NCBI GenBank assembly: GCA_004292595.1
Contig: RDXM01000110.1
Span: forward strand, 1-53,444
Length of the DNA stretch: 53,444 nt
Direction of reading: 5' to 3'
From: Candidatus Kapaibacterium sp.
GTDB taxonomy: Bacteria; Bacteroidota; Ignavibacteria; Kapaibacteriales; UBA4661
Shown here: one piece after another, positions 1 to 8,455 of the stretch
Layout of the letters: the number at the start of each line of letters is the position of its first letter
How positions within the stretch are numbered: the stretch's first letter is position 1
Program-made: the position numbers and the translations under genes
Notes under the pieces: generated by a model
Told to the model about the DNA's origin: nothing
The model's input: only the letters and a program-made list of their open reading frames with translations
Databases searched by the model: none

Positions 1-97
1 AGAATGCCTGTGCCACTACAAAACTGATAGATACTGGCTTTGGTGGCACAGACATTCCTGTCTGTGAGCTTCAAAAGCATATTTTGCGAAAGTCCTA
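1..97. repeat. Family A palindromic element, copy 1 (cut by window edge)
   Basis: The last 97 bases of a 123-bp element found whole at 7227-7349 and 48767-48889. It ends in TGCGAAAGTCCTA, the right terminal inverted repeat. Inside are two short hairpins: a 6-bp-stem CAGGCA/TGCCTG type, partly visible at the left edge, and CAGACA-TTCC-TGTCTG at 48-63. The element lies just past the stop codon of the DUF1761 gene (110). It codes for nothing and looks like a non-autonomous MITE or paired REP unit. Confidence 0.85.
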
Positions 98-109
98 TTG
101 AAACTATGT

Positions 110-526
110 TCATTTTTCTTCATACTTACGCCACGCACCAAGCATTGCACCACAAACAATAGCATTTATCAGCACTCCACCGCCATTGATAAAACTTAGC
201 CCAATCGGACGAAGCGAAAAAAGGTCGGTTTGTGCGAGCGGAAAAAACGTATATCCAATCCACAGCAAGGCTGCAAGCAAGATTCCATCGCGCACGTTGT
301 CGATATTCAGTTTCGTAAAAATAAATGCCGTAACGTAGCACGAGGCAATTTCACCCGAAATAGAAATAATATACGCAAACACCGATGTTGCCTCGAAATC
401 AATGGCTTGTTTTGCCAAGAGTTGCATCCATTTATTGCGCAAAAGACCGTACCACGTGAGGTCTATGCCTTGCTGCAAAAGAACGACTGCCCAAACGGCA
501 AGGTGATTGATACGGAGTTTTATCAT
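110..526 (-). CDS. DUF1761-family small membrane protein
   Basis: A 138-aa, very hydrophobic protein with about four membrane segments, near residues 8-25, 47-70, 80-97 and 110-132. The spacing and the ending (a glycine-rich last helix followed by GAMLGAWRKYEEK) match the DUF1761 family, which has about 130 residues and no assigned biochemical function. An N-terminal W/Y pair (TWYGLLRNKWMQ) resembles the 'WYSPLLFGKAWM' region of that family. It is probably an inner-membrane protein. The gene stands alone; its 3' end abuts a palindromic repeat at 1-97, and trpG lies upstream on the same strand after a 141-bp gap. The family call is by pattern recall, not search. Confidence 0.7.
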   Translation of the reverse strand: MIKLRINHLAVWAVVLLQQGIDLTWYGLLRNKWMQLLAKQAIDFEATSVFAYIISISGEIASCYVTAFIFTKLNIDNVRDGILLAALLWIGYTFFPLAQTDLFSLRPIGLSFINGGGVLINAIVCGAMLGAWRKYEEK

Positions 527-667
527 AGATTTAGGTGTAGATAAGGTTGTCGATAGTCATTTGTTAAAGATGCTTCGAGAAGCTCAGTATGCGGTTTTAT
601 GCGGACTTCACCCTAATCTTGTCGAAGGGTATGGTTTAGTCTTTTTACAGCCACAATCTTATAAACT

Positions 668-1333
668 CTAATGTTGTAGCCAATTCTGGAGCATCGTTTT
701 TCCATGCTCGGTCAGAACTGATTCTGGGTGAAACTGCACACCGCGCACATCGTATCGTTTATGTCGTAAAGCCATGATAAAACCGTCGTTATCACGGGCG
801 GTAATTTCCAATTCCTCAGGAAAGTTTTCGCTTGCCACCACCCACGAATGATAGCGTCCGACATTCAGCGTCGGCGGCACATTGCGGAAAAGAATATCAT
901 CGGCACAAATGCTGGCAGATGTCGCAAAACCATGAATCACGCGAGAAAGATTCGTGAGTGTGCCGCCAAATGCCTCGCCGATTGCCTGATGCCCCAAGCA
1001 CACGCCAAAAATACTTTTCGTGGGCGCGTATTGCTTGATAAGCTCTGGCATAATTCCTGCTTCCTGTGGAATACCCGGACCAGGCGACAGCACGATTTTA
1101 TCATACTTCTCCACATCAGCAAGTGTGATTTTATCATTGCGAAGAATATCAAGCGTGTGAACGGGAGAATCTGGCTGGGAGCCGCGTGATTGCTGGGCTG
1201 TGGTGTGAGTGTTTCGCTGCGAAATATTTTGATGTGCAATATTTTGGTGCGAATCAATGCCACAAATCTCACGGATGTAGTGTGCGAGATTGTAGGTGAA
1301 AGAATCGTAGTTGTCCAATAACAAAATGTTCAT
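668..1333 (-). CDS. trpG/pabA: Anthranilate/aminodeoxychorismate synthase glutamine amidotransferase
   Basis: A class I glutamine amidotransferase that frees ammonia from glutamine for anthranilate (tryptophan) or 4-amino-4-deoxychorismate (folate) synthesis. Numbered from the ATG at 1333 it has 221 residues. Visible motifs are LLLDNYDSFTYN (residues 4-15), the oxyanion segment SPGPGIP (83-89), the nucleophile in GVCLGHQ (Cys112), and FHPES holding His202 and Glu204. The open frame runs 11 codons upstream, but the family begins at this MNILLLDNYD. Odd: residues about 28-58 are a polar insert not usual in the family, partly built from a 15-bp tandem repeat (HQNIA/HQNIS, 1219-1248). No trpE or pabB lies nearby, so the two pathways cannot be told apart here. 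Confidence 0.92.
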   Translation of the reverse strand: MNILLLDNYDSFTYNLAHYIREICGIDSHQNIAHQNISQRNTHTTAQQSRGSQPDSPVHTLDILRNDKITLADVEKYDKIVLSPGPGIPQEAGIMPELIKQYAPTKSIFGVCLGHQAIGEAFGGTLTNLSRVIHGFATSASICADDILFRNVPPTLNVGRYHSWVVASENFPEELEITARDNDGFIMALRHKRYDVRGVQFHPESVLTEHGKTMLQNWLQH

Positions 1334-1730
1334 TGAGCAATAGCGTAATAATGCGGTGTGGAGCAAAGTTCCTCTCTCTCAAACGAAGAACGAGGCGTAA
1401 TTGGCGAACGAAGATGCAAAAAATATCCTGTGAATGCAAGTGTTTTTCATGCTTGTAGGAATGCAATACGTTAGGAATCAGGTTTCTATGCGGGTTTACG
1501 AAAAAATATTTTGCGAAAACTGTATGAAACGTGTAAATTCCAAGGCTGGACTGGTTGGTAACATACATCAAAAATTTCTTGCATAAATATCATTCTTACA
1601 TTCAAGACTGAAGATTGAACAATCACCAATTTTTTAGGAAAAAATCCGACCGAAACCAGTATTTCTGCTCTGGCAGAGATAGTTCGATGTCTCATATCCA
1701 TTCGTATTATTTATTTTGCTTTTCGTCAAT
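1334..1730. other. Intergenic region, no gene seen
   Basis: A 397-bp gap between the divergent trpG/pabA and chemotaxis genes. It should hold both promoters, but I see no convincing sigma-70 or Bacteroidota-type promoter pair, hairpin or repeat. The first 33 bases are an in-frame upward extension of trpG that is unlikely to be translated, and 1716-1730 is a TTG-started extension of the chemotaxis gene. Confidence 0.5.
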
Positions 1731-4073
1731 ATGCACACTTCGCTTCCTCCTCCGCTCACCACACCGCTCACTACTCCACCACCGACATTTTCAAGCAAAA
1801 CCGCGCAGATAAACAACGTCGTGATACGCTTTCTGAATAATCGCCGTATTGCCGCAAAAATACTTCTTCTTGTTGGACCGCTTGCGCTGCTTTCTTTGGT
1901 GGGCTTGGTGGGTTTAACATGGAATACCTCCACGCAATACCAACGCGCACAAACATTGCGCACGGCAAACAGTATTTCGGATTTTATTATTGCTTCGGCA
2001 GCAGAGCAAGCAAAAGAGCGTGGTTTTACGGCGACGGCACTGTCGAATCCGAGCGATGAGCAGACCCGGAGCAACATTGCTGCTCTGCGCACAAAAGGCG
2101 ACAAACTCTTGGATTCCGCACTTATCGCCGCCCAAACATTAGCAATAAAGAATCCCGAATTAGCACGAAAAATTGCGGCTCTCATGGACAAACGCAGCAA
2201 GCGCGATGCCTTGCGCAAACAATCCGATGCAATGCTTGGCTCGCAAACAGCAAGCGCGGAATACGTCGCCTCGTGGATTGGCGCACAAACCGCACTCATT
2301 ATTGCCGAACGCAGTCTTGCCAATGCCGCGTTTAGCCCCGAAAACCGCTTAGAATCTATTGTGGAGTTGAATGCTCAGATTAAAAATAGTGTCTTGAATG
2401 CAAGCGAATTTGCAGGGCGAGAACGCGCAAACATAGGAACGGTGCTGGCTGGCGGCGCACCTCTTCCTGTTGCGAAGCTGAATATGCTCATGCAATATCG
2501 CGGAACGGTCGAGGAAAATGTTGCCTCTATTGTGGAATTTGGCAAGCGTGAACACGTTGCACCCAGCGTGAAAGCGAGCATTGAAGCAATGCAGAGGACG
2601 TTTCTTGTGGAATTTGAAGCAGTGCGCCAAAAAGTGTATCAGGCGAGCGCAAACGGAGAAGTATATCCACTTACGTCGGCGGAGTGGATTCGCGCCTCCA
2701 CCAAAGGAATCAATAGCATTCTTGCGGTCTCAGAGGCGGTGAGTGCGCAAACGCAGACGCTCGCTGAAGAGGAATGTATAGCAAGCCGCAGAATGGTGGT
2801 GCTGATGTTTGTTGCGTTTGCTCTGCTCCTCGTGATAGCGGTGGTAGCTTTTCTGCTTGCAAGCTCAATTATTACTCGCCTTCAAGCACTAGAGCGGGCG
2901 GCACAAAACATGGCAAGCGGGGATTTTCGCCAAATGCAACTGAACAATGCCCGCGATGAAATTGGTAGCGTTGGTGCGTCGTTTGGCAAGGTGTTGTCTA
3001 TTTTGCAGAACTTCAGCACTTCTCAACAAGAAGTATTACAAAATACTCTGCATGGCAAAATGTCGTCTCGTGCCGACGAAACCCGCTACGAAGGCGGCTT
3101 TCGTGCAATGGTGCGCGGAACAAACGAACTCTTGAATGCGGTACATCGCCCTATCGGTGAGGCGTTGCTGGTGTTAGAACACTTAGCAAACGGTGATTTT
3201 ACTCAGAGCATGAAGGGCGCGTATGAAGGTGACCACGCAAAATTAAAAATGGCAATCAATACCACTGTGGATGCCATTAACGACGCGCTTTCGGGGGTTT
3301 TGATAACAGCACAGCAGATTTTTTATGGCGCGACACAAGTCGCCTCAGCAAGTCAGGCACTTTCGCAAGGAGCGTTAGAGCAAGCGGCTTCGCTGGAAGA
3401 AATCACCAGTTCGCTGCAAATGATTGCTGCGCAAATCTCGCACACCGCACACGAAGCCTCCGCAGCGGCAATGGTAACAGATTCCTCGAAAAACAAGGCA
3501 GAATCTGGCGACGGCGATATGCAACGCCTCATGCAGGCAATGCAAGAAATCAATATTTCCAGCAAAAATATCACAGGAATTATTCGCGTGATTGATGAAA
3601 TTGCCTTCCAAACAAATCTTTTGTCGCTCAATGCCGCTATTGAAGCCGCTCGCGCTGGACGCTACGGTAAAGGATTTGCGGTTGTGGCGGAGGAAGTGCG
3701 CTCGCTGGCTGGACGCAGCGCGAAAGCTGCACAACAAACAGCAGGAATGATTGAAGAAGCCGTGCAAAACGCCGCCATCGGCACTTCTAGCGCCGATGAT
3801 ACGGCAAAAAGTCTGCGAGAAATCGTGAGTGCCTCTGGCAAGGTAGCGATTGTTGTGGGAGAAATTGCGCATTCGGCTCAAGCGCAGGCAGGTGGTATCA
3901 GCGAGATAAATACGGGATTGCATCAAATTGATAAAGTTGTGCAAATGACAGCCGCCAACGCCGAAGAATGCGCCGCCGCCGCACACGAACTCGAAGACCA
4001 AGCCAAGAGTTTACGCCTATTGCTTGAGCGATTTCACCTCATGAATGCGAATGCCAAGAATGCTCATTTTTGA
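1731..4073 (+). CDS. Methyl-accepting chemotaxis protein with NIT sensor domain
   Basis: A transmembrane chemoreceptor that passes an external signal to the CheA/CheW array. Residues are numbered from a TTG at 1716; the first ATG, at 1731, is my preferred start. A Pro/Thr-rich tail precedes TM1 (about 48-69). A long helical periplasmic region (about 90-350), with '[20 protein letters not shown]'-type sequence, fits a nitrate/nitrite-sensing NIT domain. TM2 (about 358-383) is followed by HAMP and a second HAMP-like segment. The C-terminal signalling domain has the hallmark hairpin tip [20 protein letters not shown] followed by [19 protein letters not shown]. No other che genes are in the window. 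The ABC ATPase begins 19 bp downstream. The ligand call rests on overall NIT-like architecture and is uncertain. Confidence 0.88.
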   Translation: MHTSLPPPLTTPLTTPPPTFSSKTAQINNVVIRFLNNRRIAAKILLLVGPLALLSLVGLVGLTWNTSTQYQRAQTLRTANSISDFIIASAAEQAKERGFTATALSNPSDEQTRSNIAALRTKGDKLLDSALIAAQTLAIKNPELARKIAALMDKRSKRDALRKQSDAMLGSQTASAEYVASWIGAQTALIIAERSLANAAFSPENRLESIVELNAQIKNSVLNASEFAGRERANIGTVLAGGAPLPVAKLNMLMQYRGTVEENVASIVEFGKREHVAPSVKASIEAMQRTFLVEFEAVRQKVYQASANGEVYPLTSAEWIRASTKGINSILAVSEAVSAQTQTLAEEECIASRRMVVLMFVAFALLLVIAVVAFLLASSIITRLQALERAAQNMASGDFRQMQLNNARDEIGSVGASFGKVLSILQNFSTSQQEVLQNTLHGKMSSRADETRYEGGFRAMVRGTNELLNAVHRPIGEALLVLEHLANGDFTQSMKGAYEGDHAKLKMAINTTVDAINDALSGVLITAQQIFYGATQVASASQALSQGALEQAASLEEITSSLQMIAAQISHTAHEASAAAMVTDSSKNKAESGDGDMQRLMQAMQEINISSKNITGIIRVIDEIAFQTNLLSLNAAIEAARAGRYGKGFAVVAEEVRSLAGRSAKAAQQTAGMIEEAVQNAAIGTSSADDTAKSLREIVSASGKVAIVVGEIAHSAQAQAGGISEINTGLHQIDKVVQMTAANAEECAAAAHELEDQAKSLRLLLERFHLMNANAKNAHF

Positions 4074-4092
4074 ATAGAAAGACCAACAGAAT

Positions 4093-4791
4093 ATGGTTTC
4101 ATTTCTTGAGTTTCAGAATGTTTCGGCTGGATATGGCGAGCAGCGCGTCTTGCAAAATATTTCGTTTCAGCTTCCAACAGCCTGTATTCACGGGCTTGTC
4201 GGGCGAAATGGGCAAGGAAAAACGACATTGCTCAACCTTCTGCGCAAGTATATACGCCCTTTTGAAGGTGAAATACTTTTTTGTGGTGCAGAGCCTCGCA
4301 AGGAAGATATTGCTATGCTTGAGGTAGAGCCATTTTTTTATCCACGCATGACCGGAAGCGAGTATTTACGCCTTGTGCAGTTTGCCAATCCCACCTTTCG
4401 TGCTGAGGCTTGGAATGCAATATTTGATGTGCCGTTGGAAGAGGAAATTGATACATACTCGGCAGGAATGCGCAAGAAGCTCGCGTTTATGGGCGTTGTG
4501 GGCTTGCGTCGCCCGCTTGTATTGCTTGATGAACCGTTCAATAGCCTTGATATTGAAACAAATTACGCTCTCACCGATATTTTGAAGCTGCTCACCGAAC
4601 AAGGAACAACGGTCGTTCTGACTTCGCACATTGTTGAGCCGCTTTTGGCAGTGTCGAACACAATTTTGTATTTGCAGCAGGGCGATACGATTCATCATTT
4701 TTCACAGCAAGAATTCGACCGCATTCACGCATTGATGCGCTCCAAAGAGCATACAAAAAATCTAGCATTGCTGCGCGAAACGATGCAGTGA
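4093..4791 (+). CDS. ABC transporter ATP-binding protein
   Basis: The 232-aa nucleotide-binding subunit of an ABC transporter. It has Walker A (GRNGQGKTT, about residues 37-45), a signature motif in the form YSAGMRKK, Walker B with catalytic Glu (VLLDEPFNSLD) and the H-loop His in LTSHIVEPL. Short size and the SAGM-type signature place it with the ABC-2 export ATPases (CcmA/NatA-like). It begins 19 bp after the chemotaxis gene and may be read through from it. No permease is next to it; the nearest ABC-2 permease is 22 kb away at 26723-27976, so its partner is unknown. Confidence 0.9.
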   Translation: MVSFLEFQNVSAGYGEQRVLQNISFQLPTACIHGLVGRNGQGKTTLLNLLRKYIRPFEGEILFCGAEPRKEDIAMLEVEPFFYPRMTGSEYLRLVQFANPTFRAEAWNAIFDVPLEEEIDTYSAGMRKKLAFMGVVGLRRPLVLLDEPFNSLDIETNYALTDILKLLTEQGTTVVLTSHIVEPLLAVSNTILYLQQGDTIHHFSQQEFDRIHALMRSKEHTKNLALLRETMQ

Positions 4792-4810
4792 TATTGCACA
4801 GAGAGCAGTA

Positions 4811-7057
4811 TTACGTCGGTAGCAACAGCACAAACGTTGCGCCGTTTCCTTCCTCAGACTCGCACCAAATCTCACCATTCATTGCTTCGACAAAACGTTT
4901 GACAATCGAAAGCCCAAGCCCTGTGGAGTGTTCGCCGCCTGTTGGTTGTGCCGAAAGGCGAGCGAATTTGCCAAATAATTTTGTTTTATCTTTTTCCGAC
5001 AAGCCCGGACCCTCGTCCTGAACTTCCATACGCACCATTTGCCGAGAAGGCTTGCTGTTGCTTGTGTAGAGAGCGGTTCGTATGAAAATATTTTTGTCTG
5101 GCGGTGAAAATTTGACTGCGTTTGAGAGAAGATTTTCGATAACTTCCATTGTGCGGTGCTTGTCGGCAAAGGCTTGTATGCCTGTGGTTTCTGGCAAAAA
5201 GTGGAGTGTGATGCTCTTCGCTGCCGCTTTTTCGGTGTAATCACTCACAAGAGCGCGTATTTCCTCATCTATGGAAAAATGCTCGGGCGAAAATTCTACT
5301 TTGCCCATTTCAATCGCGTTGGCATCGAGCAAATTCGTGATGATATTGTGCATCCGCCGCGTGGTTTCTTCGATGCGCTCGAACAAATAATCACGCTGCT
5401 CATTGTCCATTTTATCGCGGTAGCGGCGCATCATGGAGGTATTCATAATAATCGTTTGGAGCGGATTTTTCAAATCATGCACGGCAATTCCCATAAACTC
5501 ATTTTTCTCGTGATTGAGATTTTCTAAGAGCAAATTTTTCTCCTGTAATGCCACATTCGTCATTTCAATTTCAATGGCTTGTTCGTTCAAAATTACCATT
5601 TGACGCTGCATCTCGTCGTTCATTGCTTCGAGTTCGGCGGTGCGCTCACGGACTTTTCGTTCAAGCTGCACATTTGCTTCGTGCTGAACACGCAACGCTT
5701 CGTGCTGTGCTTCTTCTCTCTGAAGCCGCATCAGACGGTAGCGGTCGGCAAGCGCGAAGGCAAAGAGCAAGCCTTCGGTCATCACGCCAATCTCTGCGAT
5801 GTGCGCTGTTACTGGGTTTGCAGGTAGGAGTCCCACGGTTTTTAGCACAAACAAAATATTGCCCGTCAGAAACAATGCCACAGCAAGAAAGAAAAAGCGA
5901 ACACTGGTATTTCCTCGCGCCCAGACGATTGCGCCACTAACGACAAGCAAAACAATGGTAAGAATATTCACCACAACGCTCATCTGCACACACGTCCGAT
6001 AAGAAAAAATAAAGCCACTGCCTATCACGACAACACCAGCAATCATTGATAATATCAAGGCTTTCGCCATCATGGGCGCGTAGCGTTTTACCTGCAAAAA
6101 TTCTCGTGCAAAGACCGATACACCGCAGACCATCATGCCAATCGCAGCACTATTCATGTAATTTGCCCACCACGGAAACTCGCCCCAGAGATACTGCGCC
6201 GCAAAGCCATTCACCACAGCAATATACAAGCTCGCGCCCAGCAAATAGACAATGTAATAAATGTAATACCGAGAGCGCAAACTCAAGAACAGAAAAAGGT
6301 TATAGCAAATAAGCGCAGCCATAGCACCAAAAAAAATGCCATATGCAAATTCCGAACGCCCAAGCTCTTCGCTAAAACTCCTGTGATGATGCAGATAGAA
6401 CGGCACTTGCACCGAGCTTTCCGTATTCACACGCACAAGAAAAATATGCGGCAGAGTATCGCGCATATCAAGCGGAATGGCATATGTGCGCGTGTCCATG
6501 AAGCGCTGGGCAAAAGGCAGCATATCGCCCAAAAGTGCGCGGCGAATAAGCTGGGAGGCTTGTTGTGGCGCGGTATAGTTGCTTGCGGGAATAAACTCAA
6601 ATATTTCGATAGAATCCAACGGCGGATAAGCAATTTCCAACACCCAATCATTCGGTATTGATGGGCTATTGCGCAGAGAAAATGCAAACCAGTAGGTGGG
6701 TTTTGCAAAGCCAAAATTTGGAATATCTTGCGCAGAAGGGCGAAAATTGGCAAGCATTGACGGGCGGCAAACATCAGCAATGCTCAGGCTTTTCGAGGAA
6801 TCAATCAATACAAAAGAGTGCTTTCCCAAAGAAATATTCGACGCAGAGCCGCCCGCTCGAAACGGCAGACGCTCAATCTGCTGCAATTCCAATGCAGGAA
6901 AGACCTCATGCAATGCCGATGCGTTCTGGGCAAGAGCGGAAAAAGACGGAACAATAAAACACATCCACAGAACGCTCGCAGCAGAGAGAGACAGAACACA
7001 ACGCCAGTATTGAAGCGACATTGCAGTGAAATACGAAAGAAAAGAAAGCATAGCCAT
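4811..7057 (-). CDS. 7TMR-DISM sensor histidine kinase
   Basis: A 748-aa membrane sensor kinase. A signal peptide (to about residue 44, ending SALAQ) leads to a periplasmic 7TMR-DISMED2-type sensor (GKPTYWFAFSLRN-like core), then seven membrane helices (about 230-430). A coiled coil (about 435-510) follows, then HisKA with the phospho-acceptor in VHDLKNP (His527), and HATPase_c with the N-box NLLSNAVKFSPP, G1 DEGPGLSEKD, F-box KLFGKFARLSAQPTGGE and G2 STGLGLSIVK. It ends at LLLPT with no receiver domain, and no response regulator adjoins it. Start could be Met1, Met3 (7051) or Met13 (7021). It converges on the ABC ATPase gene with 19 bp between. Confidence 0.93.
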   Translation of the reverse strand: MAMLSFLSYFTAMSLQYWRCVLSLSAASVLWMCFIVPSFSALAQNASALHEVFPALELQQIERLPFRAGGSASNISLGKHSFVLIDSSKSLSIADVCRPSMLANFRPSAQDIPNFGFAKPTYWFAFSLRNSPSIPNDWVLEIAYPPLDSIEIFEFIPASNYTAPQQASQLIRRALLGDMLPFAQRFMDTRTYAIPLDMRDTLPHIFLVRVNTESSVQVPFYLHHHRSFSEELGRSEFAYGIFFGAMAALICYNLFLFLSLRSRYYIYYIVYLLGASLYIAVVNGFAAQYLWGEFPWWANYMNSAAIGMMVCGVSVFAREFLQVKRYAPMMAKALILSMIAGVVVIGSGFIFSYRTCVQMSVVVNILTIVLLVVSGAIVWARGNTSVRFFFLAVALFLTGNILFVLKTVGLLPANPVTAHIAEIGVMTEGLLFAFALADRYRLMRLQREEAQHEALRVQHEANVQLERKVRERTAELEAMNDEMQRQMVILNEQAIEIEMTNVALQEKNLLLENLNHEKNEFMGIAVHDLKNPLQTIIMNTSMMRRYRDKMDNEQRDYLFERIEETTRRMHNIITNLLDANAIEMGKVEFSPEHFSIDEEIRALVSDYTEKAAAKSITLHFLPETTGIQAFADKHRTMEVIENLLSNAVKFSPPDKNIFIRTALYTSNSKPSRQMVRMEVQDEGPGLSEKDKTKLFGKFARLSAQPTGGEHSTGLGLSIVKRFVEAMNGEIWCESEEGNGATFVLLLPT

Positions 7058-7226
7058 TACTTTTTTGAAACATCATCAACAAAAAAACACACAAATGTTA
7101 TCGCTCACGTAAATTGGTAAAAAAAATGGCGTTCTGCAAGGTAAAAGCTAATGTTTGTGAGCAGTTTGCGCGGTATATGCTTGGCTATTGCAGCGTTGTG
7201 AGAGTATGATTTGAGAATATGATTAT

Positions 7227-7349
7227 TAGGACTTTCGCACACCTCACAGGCAAGAATGCCTGTGCCACTATAAAACTGATAGATACTGGCGTTGGTGGCA
7301 CAGACATTCCTGTCTGTGAGCTTCAAAAGCATATTTTGCGAAAGTCCTA
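7227..7349. repeat. Family A palindromic element, copy 2
   Basis: A 123-bp element bounded by TAGGACTTTCGCA and its inverse TGCGAAAGTCCTA, each ending in TA. It contains two nested short hairpins, CAGGCA-AGAA-TGCCTG and CAGACA-TTCC-TGTCTG. These arms can also pair with each other across the spacer to give a long hairpin. It begins downstream of the kinase promoter region and ends two bases before the cobS stop codon. It may end cobS transcripts, but there is no U-tract. Confidence 0.9.
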
Positions 7350-7350
7350 A

Positions 7351-8187
7351 TTATTTTCCCATCATTTCCATCGCTCGCCAGAAAAGCTCCTGCACGTTTT
7401 CTGATTTCATCACCAGAAACATAAGATAACACGCCACTTCCGCCACTTGCTGCGTCGCGCCTAAGCAATCGCCCGTGTAGCCCTGAATCCAGCGTGTGAA
7501 GAAGCGTGCGAGATACCATTTCACAAGAAGAAGCGGAAAAATAAAAAGAATAAGTGCGCCTCCAAACGTGGAAAAAAGCAGGAGAAAGGGAAGCAATCCT
7601 GTCAGGAGTGCAGTTGTGAACTCTCCTGTTGTCATGCGGGTTGCAAGGGGTTTTGCTTTGCTTTCTCCTTCCGAACGTGCGTATTCATGCGTCATTAAAA
7701 ACGATACTGCCGTGAAGCGGCTTGCAGCGTGGGCGGCGACCATCAGAAAACACGCGCTCAGTGTGGAATAGGATTCCGCAATCACCAGCAAACACGCTAC
7801 TTTCAGGGCAAGAATGCCCACAAGCCCGATTGTACCGAATGTTCCCAAGCGCGAGTCTTGCATGATTGCCAGAATGCGCTCTTTCGTCCAGCCGCCCCCA
7901 AAACCATCGCAGGCATCAGCAAAGCCGTCTTCGTGAAATGCACCTGTCAGCAGCACGGTTGCTATCACCGAGAGGAGAATTGCAATAATTTTTGGAACAA
8001 CAAATGCGCTCACAAGCAGCACAGATGCGCCCGCACCGCCGACAATCCAGCCCATAAGCGGGAAGTAGCGCGAAGAATGGTGCAGATATTCTTCTGAATG
8101 GTCCACCCACGCTGGGCAGGGAATACGGGTGAAAAACATCACTGCCGTAAAGAAAAGGCGAATTTCGCGGCGAAGGGAGTGCATCAT
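7351..8187 (-). CDS. cobS: Adenosylcobinamide-GDP ribazoletransferase (cobalamin synthase)
   Basis: The integral membrane enzyme that joins adenosylcobinamide-GDP and alpha-ribazole (phosphate) in the last steps of cobalamin assembly. The family's acidic active-site region is plain: GAFHEDGFADACDGFGGG, followed by DSRLGTFG. Five to seven membrane helices fill the rest. The open frame runs to 8274, but its first 29 codons come mostly from a family C repeat (8218-8320) that gives similar peptides elsewhere; the family-like N-terminus (MMHSLRREIRLFFTAVMFFTRIP) starts at 8187 or 8184, giving about 278 aa. No Shine-Dalgarno is obvious. No other cob gene and no cobalamin riboswitch is visible, so it may serve salvage or a pathway encoded elsewhere. 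Confidence 0.92.
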   Translation of the reverse strand: MMHSLRREIRLFFTAVMFFTRIPCPAWVDHSEEYLHHSSRYFPLMGWIVGGAGASVLLVSAFVVPKIIAILLSVIATVLLTGAFHEDGFADACDGFGGGWTKERILAIMQDSRLGTFGTIGLVGILALKVACLLVIAESYSTLSACFLMVAAHAASRFTAVSFLMTHEYARSEGESKAKPLATRMTTGEFTTALLTGLLPFLLLFSTFGGALILFIFPLLLVKWYLARFFTRWIQGYTGDCLGATQQVAEVACYLMFLVMKSENVQELFWRAMEMMGK

Positions 8188-8217
8188 CGAAAACAGATAA
8201 AGTGTGGTGATAAAGTG

Positions 8218-8320
8218 TACTAAAAGTGGGTAAAAATTGCCTGTCAAAAAGTGAAAAAGCGAGATGTAGTCCACCTCAAAGGTGGACTACATCTGAAGCA
8301 ACAAACCTTTTTTTAGTATA
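8218..8320 (+). repeat. Family C hairpin element, copy 1
   Basis: An element of about 100 bp running from TACTAAAAGTGGG to a T-run and TTTAGTA. Its core is a hairpin with 16-bp arms: AGATGTAGTCCACCTC then its inverse ending GGACTACATCT. It sits immediately upstream of cobS and supplies a false N-terminal extension to that reading frame. The terminal TA-CT/AG-TA arrangement resembles MITEs that duplicate TA. Confidence 0.9.
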
Positions 8321-8455
8321 TCGTAAAGACTCAAGACTATGGCAATAATTTACAAAAAGTTTGTATCTTGAACCTTCATCACGTCTCTTTTTTTGAATAC
8401 GTTTCGGTTTCGCACAAATTTCCTTTTACGCCAACCGTATGCTTCACATTCTACC

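Noticed and set aside
230-544. Plus-strand frame opposite the DUF1761 gene
   Set aside because: Composition is Cys/Arg/Asn-rich with no hydrophobic pattern; the minus-strand frame gives a convincing membrane protein.
8188-8455. Cobalamin riboswitch upstream of cobS
   Set aside because: No B12-box-like conserved segment is visible; the region is largely a family C repeat.
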